Positions 1 through 9,101 of a stretch of 64,000 nucleotides of DNA are shown here, one piece after another; position 1 is the first letter of the stretch, and each line of letters starts with the position of its first letter. The notes under the pieces are model-generated. The model saw only the letters and a program-made list of their open reading frames with translations, searched no databases and had not been told where the DNA came from. Position numbers and translations under genes: made by a program. This DNA comes from Bartonella machadoae (lineage in GTDB: Bacteria > Pseudomonadota > Alphaproteobacteria > Rhizobiales > Rhizobiaceae): the NCBI RefSeq assembly GCF_022559585.1, contig NZ_CP087114.1, forward strand, positions 1,992,501-2,056,500, read 5' to 3'.

Positions 1-237
1 ATGAATGTTTATTGTGTGAGGTTGATACCATAACCAATGTTGTTATTGCTCTTCTGCCTTTCTTCGCTATTATTAAAGGTATCGCTGTATCAATTTGAGG
101 GTTTGCATTGTCTGTCATTTCCAGTCTGTTATTTCCATTGCCTGTAAAAGTCTGTAAAAAGAATCAAATTCTTGTAGAGCGATGCTAAGCTATGCTAGCT
201 CCTTTTATTTAATATTTGAAAAGTACTCTAAAAATCT

Positions 238-2244
238 ATGTGGGATAACGAACAACAGAAAAACGATCCCGGACAAGACCCTGCTCTTGTCGTTAAACGC
301 TTGTCACCGGCTCACCGACAGATTTCTGTACGTTGGCTCACCGGAACAGTTCTCACAGGAATCACCTCCTGCATTCTCATGGGGATTGCACTTTTTGCTG
401 CTCTCGATGAACAGCAGCGATTGGTAACACCGCCCCAATGGTTTACACCCGAAAATCTTTCCAACACTCAAGACTCCGATGCCAACGGATATAAAGGGGA
501 CCGTATTTCTCCCACCCATGCACGGCAAAGCTTTGATAGCAAACGGCAATTTGAGTTATCCATTCTACAAAAAAAAGGCGATGAAAAAGTTATTCAAACA
601 CAACATTTTGAATGGATTCGCATGGCATTAGCCGAAGAGCGTCCACAAAGATATAGCTATCCCAAATTTGATTCGTTAAGTATGTTTTCTAGCGATTCGC
701 CCCCTCAAACTGTCAAACTACAAGATTCAGGGCAAATTTACGGTGCAAAAGTAGAAAGCAAAATCATCTTACGCAACCGTAATTTTATCATTGATCAATT
801 AGACTTTGATGGTGCCGATACCCTAACGGATGATGAAGCACAACAACAATTAAAAAAGGCTGGATTTTCTTTGGAAAAATCCAACGAACTCCTTTCCATT
901 CTCACCTTGATTGACCCTTTAAAATTAGAAGATTCCTCCTCCTCTTCCCCATTTACCGATACGCCTGAAGTGCGTATTGTTCAAGAAAATGTAACCATTG
1001 CCCCTCAAAGCCAACGCATTGATCTCACGAAAAACTATGCTGAAGATATTATTCCTATTCGCAAAAAACAAAAGATCGCCGATGTTTTCAAAGACACCAG
1101 CTATACAAAGGAACAAATTGAACAGGTTGTAAACATTTTAACGAAATTTTACCATTCGGATACACTGAAAGAAGGAAGTCTGTTACGCATTGGTATCGTC
1201 ACACAAGCTGGAGAACAAGATCATCTGGTGCGCGCAAGCATCTATCAAGGAATGTATCATATTCTTACCATTGCCTTAAATGATCAAGGACTGTTTGTTG
1301 AAAGTGCCGAACCAAAAATGTCAAAGGCACTGAAAACCGCTTTTCAAAATGGTATTCCCCATTCTTATGTTAGTACAGCACAATTACCAACAGCTTATGA
1401 TGCACTCTATAGTGCTCTGCTTAGCCATAATCTATCGCAATCTCTCTCTCAACGTCTTATTCGTCTTCTTGCCACCAATATTGACATGAAGAGTCGAATA
1501 ACACCAACGGATCAGATAGAAATATTTTATGCTTTGCCACAACAAAGCGAGACAGAAAAAAACAACAAAGAAGCGAAAAACGGCAAAAAGAATCAGAAAA
1601 CCAAGCAAACTCTCACCAATCAAGACCCTGAAATTCGTTATATCAGTGCTACCTTCGGCAATGCCATTTATAAATATTACCGTTATCAATCAAAAGACGG
1701 AAGCGTTGATTATTATGATTCAGAAGGAAAAAGCTCTAAACCTTTCTTGCTCCGCAAACCCACTCCAAATGGTGTTTTTGGCTCCCCCTTTGGACCACGC
1801 AAGCATCCTATTTTAGGCTATGTGCGCATGCATACAGGTGTTGACTGGGTTGCTCCAAAAGGATCGCCTATCATTGCGGTAGGAGATGGTATTGTCACAA
1901 GAATTGGCGTAACCGGTGGCTATGGAAACCATACAGAAATTCAACATAGCAATGGGTATATCAGCAGTTATTCGCACCAAAGTCGTTATGCACCAGATAT
2001 CAAGCTGGGCACAAAAGTCCGACAAGGACAAGTCATTGGCTATGTTGGCACAACAGGGATGGCAACGGGTCCCCATTGTCATTTTGAAATCATTGTCAAT
2101 GGTGTAAAAGTTGACCCCATGCGCATCCGTATCCCTGACAGTAAGGCTTTAAGAAATCAAGACCTAGAAGCATTCTTGCATGAAAAAAACAATATTGATT
2201 CTCTGTTAAAAAGCCCAATAAAACCATCAGATGACACGTCTTAA
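238..2244 (+). CDS. M23 family metallopeptidase (LytM-type peptidoglycan endopeptidase)
   Basis: A 668-aa inner-membrane-anchored cell-wall hydrolase. One hydrophobic segment lies near residues 32-57, followed by a long periplasmic region. The C-terminal LytM/M23 domain (about residues 515-630) contains HTGVDW (zinc-binding His and Asp), GGYGNH and the GPHCHFE motif (HxH). M23 enzymes of this layout cut peptide cross-links in murein during growth or division. A Lys/Asn-rich stretch (about 435-460) is probably a linker. Start: ATG at 238 is the first in-frame ATG and puts a short cytoplasmic segment before the membrane helix; no strong ribosome site is visible. Family assignment is secure; the exact bond cut is inferred. 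M23 genes are often near clpB in Rhizobiales, but here clpB is 58 kb away. Confidence 0.9.
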   Translation: MWDNEQQKNDPGQDPALVVKRLSPAHRQISVRWLTGTVLTGITSCILMGIALFAALDEQQRLVTPPQWFTPENLSNTQDSDANGYKGDRISPTHARQSFDSKRQFELSILQKKGDEKVIQTQHFEWIRMALAEERPQRYSYPKFDSLSMFSSDSPPQTVKLQDSGQIYGAKVESKIILRNRNFIIDQLDFDGADTLTDDEAQQQLKKAGFSLEKSNELLSILTLIDPLKLEDSSSSSPFTDTPEVRIVQENVTIAPQSQRIDLTKNYAEDIIPIRKKQKIADVFKDTSYTKEQIEQVVNILTKFYHSDTLKEGSLLRIGIVTQAGEQDHLVRASIYQGMYHILTIALNDQGLFVESAEPKMSKALKTAFQNGIPHSYVSTAQLPTAYDALYSALLSHNLSQSLSQRLIRLLATNIDMKSRITPTDQIEIFYALPQQSETEKNNKEAKNGKKNQKTKQTLTNQDPEIRYISATFGNAIYKYYRYQSKDGSVDYYDSEGKSSKPFLLRKPTPNGVFGSPFGPRKHPILGYVRMHTGVDWVAPKGSPIIAVGDGIVTRIGVTGGYGNHTEIQHSNGYISSYSHQSRYAPDIKLGTKVRQGQVIGYVGTTGMATGPHCHFEIIVNGVKVDPMRIRIPDSKALRNQDLEAFLHEKNNIDSLLKSPIKPSDDTS

Positions 2245-2554
2245 GCCATACAGAACACCGATTCTATCGATGGTTAATACTTTTTTCTTTCATATTTCTG
2301 TCAAAAATCATTCCTTTGAGAAAGCTTAACGAAAGCAATAATAAGGTGGGTTTACCCTTCTGCCATTCTCTAAAAGGCTTTCGCCTCAATTATGAATCAT
2401 GAAGTTGAATGTTTGTTGCCCAATGCTTTTAGATCTATTATCTTGTTTCAAAAAGAGCTAAAAAACATCATTGGTAAAAAATGAATTTTAACAGCTCTTA
2501 TCGGATTATGCCTGTTCAACATTTTATAGAGTTATTTTATCGGGTGATAATTTT
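2245..2554. other. Intergenic region, no gene seen
   Basis: About 310 bases between two plus-strand genes. It is AT-rich with scattered T runs. I see no open frame with coding character and no clear terminator hairpin. The end probably holds the promoter of the following secreted phosphoesterase, but no convincing -35/-10 pair stands out. Confidence 0.4.
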
Positions 2555-4072
2555 ATGAAATACAAATATAGAACAATCATTGGCATTTTTCTTGCCATCT
2601 GTCCGTGTATAAAACCTTCTTTTTTGCATGCGCAAGCTCTTTCCGTGACACATGAAAAAAGACAAAACGTCATTGAAAAATTACCAAAACGCAAACAAAG
2701 TACCTTTGATGATCATTCAACAACAGTCTCTATCGCCCATGAACACACCAATCCACCGTCTTCCATGGTGTTAACTGCTAAAACTGTTGAACGTGGACAA
2801 TGGAAAGCGGGTGAAGACAGGGGGAAAAGAGAACCTTCGAAGATCATTGCCTCTGGTTCGATAGGAAAAGCAGCGACCCTATCTCATGCTTGGCTTTTTG
2901 GAGCCAGTGGTCGGTTGAAATATAAAGCACAAGATGACAAAACGCTTTTACCATTCCGTCGAGATAATCCCTCTATGGACGCCCTTAAATACTCCGTATC
3001 TTCGAGCAACAAAAATTATTATTTAGAAAGAAGAGAGGAAAGGGGAAAAAACGCTAAAGTCATTTGGTATGTAAAAAAAACAGCGCCGATAAAAGATTAT
3101 TCTGTCATCATAGCCGCCGATCCACAACCATGGCGTTTAAAATCTGGTGACGCGAACGCAAAGAGCAACAGAGAACCTTGGTTACAAACGAATAAGAAGG
3201 TAGCAAATGCCATAGAATCACACGCTGCTACATTTCACATTATCAATGGCGACTTGACGGAATTCGGCCGCCCGCAAACCTATCAAGACTATGCAGATGT
3301 GTATAAAAGCAGTCTTTATCCTGTCTATGAAGGATTAGGCAATCATGATTATTATAATAATGTTGGTAACTGTACGCTACCGATAGCCAATCTTTCAAAA
3401 GATGCATGTGCAATAAGTGCTGTTAAAAGAATGATTCAAGAAATAGACAAATACAGCCTTTCTTTACCACAATTCAATAAACACGTCATGTCTCGTCAAC
3501 TCATCCACCTTGACACGGCTTATGACATAATAATGGGAAGTTTGAGTTATTCATGGGATTATGGAGATATCCACTATGTACAACTACAAAATTATCCAAC
3601 TTATACTGTGAATTTATCGGATGGTCATACGAACATCATCATCACGAAAGCGCTCGATTGGTTAAAAAAAGATTTAGCTGCTGCCGATCAAAGAGGAAAA
3701 GTGACAATTCTCAACTTCCACGATGCACGCCCCTATTATAGAGAGAAACATTCGCATTTCCTTCAACCAAAAAATGCGAAAAATCTCGCTGCCTTTAAAG
3801 AGATTATTACCTCTCATAATGTCAAAGCGATCTTTGTCGGACACAACCATCATCCAAGTTATTGCCGTGCACAAGATGATAAAGTTTTCGGCAATATCCC
3901 TGTATATACAGCAGGAGCATTGTTTAGAGGAGACTACTACCTCGTTGATGTCCAAGGAAAGGATCTTCACGTTAAAGCCTATAATGGAAGAACAGGGAAA
4001 GCCATTCTGGTCAGGGATTTAAAGACAAGTGGCATCACCAAACGATTTCGCAGAAGTTGTAGTAATTTATAA
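2555..4072 (+). CDS. Secreted calcineurin-like metallophosphoesterase
   Basis: 505 aa. The N-terminus (residues 1-28, ending SFLHAQA) is a signal peptide, so the enzyme is likely periplasmic or exported. A poorly conserved region to about residue 180 is followed by metallophosphoesterase motifs in order: IIAADPQPW (motif I, with DPQ rather than the usual DxH), NGDLTEFG, GLGNHDYY, NFHDARPYY and VGHNHHPSY. These are the metal ligands of the calcineurin-like fold, which hydrolyses phosphomonoesters or diesters with two metal ions. The substrate cannot be read from sequence. It stands alone; the next gene downstream is on the other strand. The family is secure, the role unknown. Confidence 0.85.
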   Translation: MKYKYRTIIGIFLAICPCIKPSFLHAQALSVTHEKRQNVIEKLPKRKQSTFDDHSTTVSIAHEHTNPPSSMVLTAKTVERGQWKAGEDRGKREPSKIIASGSIGKAATLSHAWLFGASGRLKYKAQDDKTLLPFRRDNPSMDALKYSVSSSNKNYYLERREERGKNAKVIWYVKKTAPIKDYSVIIAADPQPWRLKSGDANAKSNREPWLQTNKKVANAIESHAATFHIINGDLTEFGRPQTYQDYADVYKSSLYPVYEGLGNHDYYNNVGNCTLPIANLSKDACAISAVKRMIQEIDKYSLSLPQFNKHVMSRQLIHLDTAYDIIMGSLSYSWDYGDIHYVQLQNYPTYTVNLSDGHTNIIITKALDWLKKDLAAADQRGKVTILNFHDARPYYREKHSHFLQPKNAKNLAAFKEIITSHNVKAIFVGHNHHPSYCRAQDDKVFGNIPVYTAGALFRGDYYLVDVQGKDLHVKAYNGRTGKAILVRDLKTSGITKRFRRSCSNL

Positions 4073-4122
4073 GAATATTTTATATTTATCTTATCAAATA
4101 AAGGGACCTTAAAAACTCCCTT

Positions 4123-4458
4123 TTACGATAGCGCTTGTGCCTCTTTTGAACCATTGGTACTAAGCTTTGGCAAAGGGATAACAATTTTTGTCCCCCCCAA
4201 ATGAGAGGTTTCAAAAAGGGGTTTTTCACCAAACTGCATACACAGCTGTTCAACAACCAAACGTCCAAGCCCTGCTTTTTGCGCTGCAGTCTGACTCTTC
4301 ATCCCCACCCCATCATCTTCAACAATCAACATCAATTGTCCATCTGGCTGTGAACCAAAAGAGAGATAAATATGACCAGCCCTTTGGTTGGGAAAAGCAT
4401 GTTTGAAAGAATTCGTTAGCAATTCACCAAGGATAATTCCAAGTGTTGTTGCACCTGT
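4123..4458 (-). pseudogene. Duplicated C-terminal end of the adjacent histidine kinase
   Basis: This minus-strand frame repeats, nearly residue for residue, the HATPase end of the kinase encoded at 4523-5953. It runs from the N-box region (LTNSFKHAFPNQ) through VEDDGVGM to the terminal KLSTNGSKEAQ. The DNA similarity starts near 4458, inside the kinase coding sequence, and runs through the stop codon into about 35 bases of 3' flank. It is therefore a tandem copy of about 400 bp of gene 3' end placed downstream of the gene. It lacks the DHp domain and any start signal, so it is not expected to work. Confidence 0.85.
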
Positions 4459-4522
4459 AGAAATTTATAAAGCAATTTGTTGCTCTTAACCCTGATAAGA
4501 AAGGGGTATAAGCTTCACTCTT

Positions 4523-5953
4523 TTACGATGGCGCTTGTGCCTCTTTTGAACCATTGGTGCTAAGCTTTGGCAAAGGGATAACAATCTTTGTCCCCCCCAA
4601 ATGAGAGGTTTCAAAGAGGGGTTTTTCACCAAACTGCATACACAGCTGTTCGACAACCAAACGTCCAAGCCCTGCTTTTTGCGCTGCAGTCTGATTCTTC
4701 ATCCCCACCCCATCATCTTCAACAATCAACATCAATTGTCCATCTGGCTGTGGACCAAAGGAAATATAAATATGACCAGCCTTTTGGTTGGGAAAGGCAT
4801 GTTTGAAAGAATTCGTCAGCAATTCACCAAGAATAATTCCAAGTGTTGTTGCATCTCTGGAGGGCAATCGACACTCTTTAAAATCCGTATGCACGGTAAT
4901 ATTTTCACGCAATTCAAAGGGTACAGCCAATTCAACATCATGGACCACTGAACTGAGAAACTCTGCCAAGAGCGTTGTTTCCATATCATCACTCAAACGC
5001 AAACGACGATGCGCTGTGGAGATTGTTTGAATACGATCACGTGCAGCCCCAAGAACGGAACGCACTTCTTCATTTTTGCTGCGATTTAATTGTAATCCGA
5101 GCAAAGAAGACACTGTTCCAAGCGAATTGCCAATACGATGGCTTGCATCTTGCAACAACATTTCAACCCGTTGGCGTTCCTTTTCGGCATGATTGCGTGC
5201 TCTTTCCAACTCCTGTGTTCGTTCTTTTACGCGTGCTTCAAGGGCTAAATTTTCACTATGGAGCAGCAATTGATACATTTTCAAAGAACGGATATCTCGG
5301 TGAAAACGATTAATAACAAAATAAGCGGAAATAAAAGTACTGACGACAGAAAGTATTGCCGCCAATGTTAAAGCCGCACGCATAAGCGCAATACCCTCAC
5401 GCTGTTTTTGCCGTACCACATCATCCCCATTGATAAAGCTTGTCATCAATTGTGCTAAACTGGCCATTTGCACCCTTGGGGCTTCTAAAGCAACAGCTGG
5501 TTGAGAAGCTTGATCAGGGACCTCGTCAACAGCACGCATATGGGCATTCATAAAAGCCTTACGTGTTTCGACTTCCTTTTTAAAAGCATTAAACCACGCA
5601 TACCATTGGGGATGAGCATAGACAAGAAGGGCGGTATATTGAAGAGTTTCATCAATCTCTCGTGCAGCATTTTCAAAATGGGCTTTATCCTCAGGCTTTC
5701 GGTTTTTTGCGTAGCTACGGTCCGCAATAGCCATATCGATCAAACCAATCAGTACCAAATCAGCCTGTTCGCGCAGTTCAGAACTTGTATTCAACTGTGC
5801 CACTTCACGATCAACAGCATTTGAGAGCAACATAATAAAAACGGATGCCAAAAGAGCCATCACAAGAGAAACCACAATTGCCACCCACCGCCAGCTTGAT
5901 ATGCCTGTATCAGAAGCAAGATTTTGCGAAAGCACATTCGTCTTTGTTGTCAT
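4523..5953 (-). CDS. Membrane sensor histidine kinase (HisKA_2 type) of the general stress response locus
   Basis: 476 aa from the chosen start. A transmembrane helix (about 20-43), an extracytoplasmic CHASE3-like helical region (about 45-190), a second membrane helix (about 195-215) and a coiled coil lead to a HisKA_2 dimerisation domain with LLQDASHRIGNSL, where His is the likely phosphorylated residue. The HATPase domain has the N box ELLTNSFKHAF and G1 box VEDDGVGM. In alphaproteobacteria such kinases phosphorylate PhyR, which frees EcfG from NepR. It lies about 230 bp downstream of ecfG on the same strand and could be a separate unit. The start at 5953 (MTTKTNV) has a GGA upstream; the in-frame ATG at 5986 lacks a ribosome site. 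The 3' end is duplicated downstream. Confidence 0.85.
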   Translation of the reverse strand: MTTKTNVLSQNLASDTGISSWRWVAIVVSLVMALLASVFIMLLSNAVDREVAQLNTSSELREQADLVLIGLIDMAIADRSYAKNRKPEDKAHFENAAREIDETLQYTALLVYAHPQWYAWFNAFKKEVETRKAFMNAHMRAVDEVPDQASQPAVALEAPRVQMASLAQLMTSFINGDDVVRQKQREGIALMRAALTLAAILSVVSTFISAYFVINRFHRDIRSLKMYQLLLHSENLALEARVKERTQELERARNHAEKERQRVEMLLQDASHRIGNSLGTVSSLLGLQLNRSKNEEVRSVLGAARDRIQTISTAHRRLRLSDDMETTLLAEFLSSVVHDVELAVPFELRENITVHTDFKECRLPSRDATTLGIILGELLTNSFKHAFPNQKAGHIYISFGPQPDGQLMLIVEDDGVGMKNQTAAQKAGLGRLVVEQLCMQFGEKPLFETSHLGGTKIVIPLPKLSTNGSKEAQAPS

Positions 5954-6179
5954 AGAATTTCCATCGGCGAACCTGAAAATTGTCATTTTTCAGCACAGAG
6001 GAAAACGCCCTTATCGGAATATAAGGCAAAAGCCCGCGAAAGACTTTCATACAGGCTTTTTTCTTTTCCTTAAAAGGATGCACCAAACACTCTGAAACAC
6101 CTCAGATGCTGACTTTTACTTTAATAGCTATAACGGGAATAAAAAAAACAAGGCTCTTGATCATAATTATTATGCTTTT

Positions 6180-6734
6180 TTAGCCGTTAAATGAACACAA
6201 TGTGCTTCCCGCGGAATTAATATCGGGACCATAATCGGATTGACCATTGACTTTAAGCAGTTCCTGTAAGCGATGGCGCGCTCTGCTTACCCGACTTTTA
6301 ATTGTTCCAACAGCACACCCACAAATAGCAGCGGCATCTTCATAAGAAAACCCCGAAGCCCCAATGAGGATAATGGCTTCTCTTTGATCAACAGAGAGCA
6401 TATTTAAGGCTTTTTTGAAATCTTGCAAATCAAGTGATCCATATTGGGCTGGATGAACCGCTACATTTTGGGTAATCACACCATCGCTGTCTTGCACTTC
6501 CCTCCCCCTTTTACGCATTTGGCTATAAAACTCATTGCGTAAAATTGTAAAAAGCCAAGCTTTAAGATTGGTCCCCATTTCAAAACTGTCTTGCTTAGCC
6601 CATGCTTTCATAACGGTATCTTGGACCAAATCCTCAGCCTTATCGTACCTGCTACTTAAAGAAAGTGCAAAAGCCCGCAAGGCTGGTAGAATTAAAAGAA
6701 GTTCCTTTTTAAAATTTTTTACGCCCTCTACCAT
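6180..6734 (-). CDS. ecfG: EcfG-type (sigma-15) extracytoplasmic function sigma factor of the general stress response
   Basis: 184 aa. It carries sigma region 2 (ALSLSSRYDKAEDLVQDTV, then ..AWLFTILRNEFYSQ) and region 4 (LSVDQREAIILIGASGFSY..AAICGCAVGTIKSRV), with no extra domains, as in the EcfG family. It directs RNA polymerase to stress promoters with a GGAAC -35 element and is held inactive by NepR. It is the second gene of a nepR-ecfG operon; its start lies 7 bases after the nepR stop. I chose ATG 6734 (MVEGVKNF) over 6758, which would overlap nepR; AAGGTG lies upstream. In Bartonella quintana literature this gene is called rpoE. Assignment is secure from both sequence and context. Confidence 0.93.
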   Translation of the reverse strand: MVEGVKNFKKELLLILPALRAFALSLSSRYDKAEDLVQDTVMKAWAKQDSFEMGTNLKAWLFTILRNEFYSQMRKRGREVQDSDGVITQNVAVHPAQYGSLDLQDFKKALNMLSVDQREAIILIGASGFSYEDAAAICGCAVGTIKSRVSRARHRLQELLKVNGQSDYGPDINSAGSTLCSFNG

Positions 6735-6741
6735 GGTGGAT

Positions 6742-6945
6742 TTACACCTTTTCCACATTATTGAGGTGAAATTGTTCAGCGCGCTCCAACCTGTCTAACA
6801 GTTCGAGCAAACGCACCGGCAGTGCTTCTTCCTGAATTTCCATGTAAAATTGGCGTAACTTTCGTGCTATTTCGCAATTGACCCCAAGAAGATCATCTCC
6901 AACTGTACAGTGATTGTTGAGATTTTTTTCACCGCGGTCGTTCAT
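6742..6945 (-). CDS. nepR: Anti-sigma factor NepR
   Basis: 67 aa, the usual size for NepR. The core helix region IARKLRQFYMEIQEEALPVRLLELLDRLE matches the family pattern in which two helices wrap around EcfG, or around the sigma-like domain of phosphorylated PhyR. It is the first gene of the operon with ecfG and is divergent from phyR. A strong GGGGGAT ribosome site precedes the ATG at 6945. Partner-switching function is established for the family; the assignment here rests on size, motif and the nepR-ecfG/phyR arrangement. Confidence 0.92.
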   Translation of the reverse strand: MNDRGEKNLNNHCTVGDDLLGVNCEIARKLRQFYMEIQEEALPVRLLELLDRLERAEQFHLNNVEKV

Positions 6946-7024
6946 TTTTTATCCCCCTAATCCATATAATATCAGTAGCACTGATAAGAACTTTCGCCTT
7001 ATGGTTGTAAATATAGTTGTATGC

Positions 7025-7054
7025 AAAAAGTTCCATATGGCAGAGGAACTTTTT
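7025..7054. promoter_or_regulatory. Divergent EcfG-type promoter elements forming a perfect inverted repeat
   Basis: AAAAAGTTCC (7025-7034) and GGAACTTTTT (7045-7054) are perfect 10-bp inverted arms around a 10-bp spacer. On each strand GGAAC is the known -35 signature of EcfG-dependent promoters, so one arm would serve phyR (plus) and the other nepR-ecfG (minus). The -10 elements are less clear. The autoregulatory reading is inference from family knowledge; a regulator-binding dyad is the alternative. Confidence 0.6.
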
Positions 7055-7111
7055 CATCTGTTGAGAATTTCAACCAACAAAGTGCTCTAAAGGTCAAAGG
7101 AGTTATAAATT

Positions 7112-7906
7112 ATGTCATTATCCACGCGCATTGCCCCACATCTTCCTTATCTTCGGCGTTTTGCCCGCTCCGTCACCGGCAGCCAATCCTCTGGTGATGC
7201 TTATGTTTCAGCGATGTTGGAAGCGCTTATTGCGGATATTTCGATTTTTCCTAAAGCATCGAGTGACCGCATTGGTACCTATTGGCTTTTTTGCCATCTT
7301 TTTGACCAAACCACCCCAAACATCCCAGAACCTCTGCCACAATTTGGTCTTGAGCAAAAAACCAGCGCTAAATTATCGTATTTAACGCCGCGTGCACGGC
7401 AAGCTTTTTTACTCATTGCCGTTGAAGGATTTAACGAACAAGAAGCGCGTGAAATCATGGGCCTTGATGTGAAAGCGTTCCGGAAGCTTCTCAATCAAGC
7501 CTCGACGGATATATCGCAACAAATTGCCACCGAAGTGATGATTATTGAAGACGAGCCGCTTATAGCAATGGATATTGAACAGATGGTCGAAAGTCTTGGC
7601 CATAAAGTTGTAGGAATAGCGCGCACCCGTGATGAGGCTGTCATCATGTATCATAAAGAAAAGCCGCGTTTAATTTTGGCTGATATTCAATTAGCCGATA
7701 ACAGTTCTGGTATTGATGCGGTCAATGACATTTTGCAAAACGACCATATACCAGTGATTTTTATCACTGCTTTTCCTGAGCGACTATTGACTGGAGAACG
7801 CCCAGAGCCGACTTTTTTAGTCACCAAACCTTTTAATCCTGATATGGTAAAAGCGCTTATTTCGCAGGCTTTATTTTTCCAAGAGAATGCTTCTAAAGCG
7901 GCCTAG
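7112..7906 (+). CDS. phyR: General stress response regulator PhyR
   Basis: 264 aa with the diagnostic PhyR architecture: an N-terminal EcfG-like sigma decoy domain (about 1-125) and a C-terminal receiver domain (about 135-260). The receiver has the acidic pair IIEDEPL, the likely phosphoacceptor Asp near residue 191 (ILADIQLA), a conserved Thr in VIFITAFPE and Lys in LVTKPF. When phosphorylated, the sigma-like domain binds NepR and releases EcfG. A good ribosome site (AAAGGAG) precedes ATG 7112. It is divergent from nepR-ecfG and followed 20 bases later by a kinase gene, so the whole partner-switch is encoded within about 4.4 kb. Confidence 0.94.
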   Translation: MSLSTRIAPHLPYLRRFARSVTGSQSSGDAYVSAMLEALIADISIFPKASSDRIGTYWLFCHLFDQTTPNIPEPLPQFGLEQKTSAKLSYLTPRARQAFLLIAVEGFNEQEAREIMGLDVKAFRKLLNQASTDISQQIATEVMIIEDEPLIAMDIEQMVESLGHKVVGIARTRDEAVIMYHKEKPRLILADIQLADNSSGIDAVNDILQNDHIPVIFITAFPERLLTGERPEPTFLVTKPFNPDMVKALISQALFFQENASKAA

Positions 7907-7926
7907 AACAGATTCACCTCTTGATC

Positions 7927-8943
7927 ATGATGGTTATGCCTCTTCAAAACAAGCCCCCGATAGATACTTCGCATCTTAGCGCCCTCATGCAAGCAATTCG
8001 TGGAGCGGATATTTGTGTTCTCTATCAGACAACAAATCTCGACTATTTATGGGCTGAAAACTTGCCGCAACATTTGCAGAATAAATGGCACATAGGATGT
8101 CGTGACAGTGATTTTTTTTCGCTTGAACTTGCGGATAATATGGAAACCATTAAATTACAGGTTTTAGCTACGTGCAAAATGCACAGCATTGAAGCGCGGT
8201 TTGAAGATACTTCCAAACAAGTGACGTGGTATAAATTTTCTATTGATTGCCATCGCAATGATAATGGAGACATTATCGGTATTATCACCACAGGAGTTGA
8301 TATTTCAGGATTACGTCGCCGTGAGCAAGTGTTAAAAGTCCTGCTTCGGGAAGTGAGTCATCGTTCTAAAAATCTTCTTGCCATCATTCAAAGTATTGCC
8401 AGCCAAACGGCACGCTATACTGAATCGCTGCAGATTTTTTTACGCAAATTTCAAGGACGCCTTCATTCTCTTTCACACTCTCAAGATCTGATCACCGATT
8501 CCGATTGGCGTGGAGCCCAATTTCGTGAATTGGTACAATCCCAAACATTAGGCTATTTGCTGAAAGATACAGAACGTTTTTCCCTTGAAGGTGTCGATCC
8601 TTATCTTTTTCCCAATGCGGCTTTACATATTGGTTTGGCTTTTCATGAACTTATTGTCAATTCGCTTTCTTTTGGTGCCTTATCGCAAGAAAAGGGAAGC
8701 GTTTGTATACGTTGTGAACTCGACACAACAATCAATGGCAGCACGCAACTTCTCATCACTTGGGATGAAAATTTTGCAGTACCGACATCTCTTTCAAGCA
8801 ATAATAAAGCTTGTTTTGGCAGTGCCGTTTTAGAAAAGATTGTTCCAGTTTCTGTCAATGGTTCTGCTTCTTTAAAATTAACAGAAACAGGAATTGTTTA
8901 TTGCTTACGCGTTCCAGACACGTATTTTGACATTTTTTTTTAA
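7927..8943 (+). CDS. Cytoplasmic PAS-HWE histidine kinase
   Basis: 338 aa with no membrane helix. A PAS-like sensor region (about 15-115, ending NGDIIGIITTGVDISG) is followed by an HWE dimerisation domain with LLREVSHRSKNLLAIIQSIA, phosphorylated His in SHR. The divergent ATPase domain has ELIVNSLSFGAL as N box and ITWDE as the W-x-E signature of HWE kinases. It lies directly after phyR, so it probably feeds PhyR. Start is uncertain: ATG codons at 7927, 7930 and 7936 are in frame and none has a strong ribosome site; translational coupling to phyR is possible. It differs in type from the membrane-bound kinase on the other side of the locus. Confidence 0.85.
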   Translation: MMVMPLQNKPPIDTSHLSALMQAIRGADICVLYQTTNLDYLWAENLPQHLQNKWHIGCRDSDFFSLELADNMETIKLQVLATCKMHSIEARFEDTSKQVTWYKFSIDCHRNDNGDIIGIITTGVDISGLRRREQVLKVLLREVSHRSKNLLAIIQSIASQTARYTESLQIFLRKFQGRLHSLSHSQDLITDSDWRGAQFRELVQSQTLGYLLKDTERFSLEGVDPYLFPNAALHIGLAFHELIVNSLSFGALSQEKGSVCIRCELDTTINGSTQLLITWDENFAVPTSLSSNNKACFGSAVLEKIVPVSVNGSASLKLTETGIVYCLRVPDTYFDIFF

Positions 8944-9101
8944 AACAATCGGTTAAAACGCGAAGATATAACAACGCACAACATGGGTAGAGTTGTTCTC
9001 ACACTATTTTTTCGCAACACAAAGAGTTTTTTCTCTACCATAAATTTTTTAGAATTCATTCTTTAAATTTTGTTTTTACATTTTGTTTTTTCGGACTTTT
9101 T

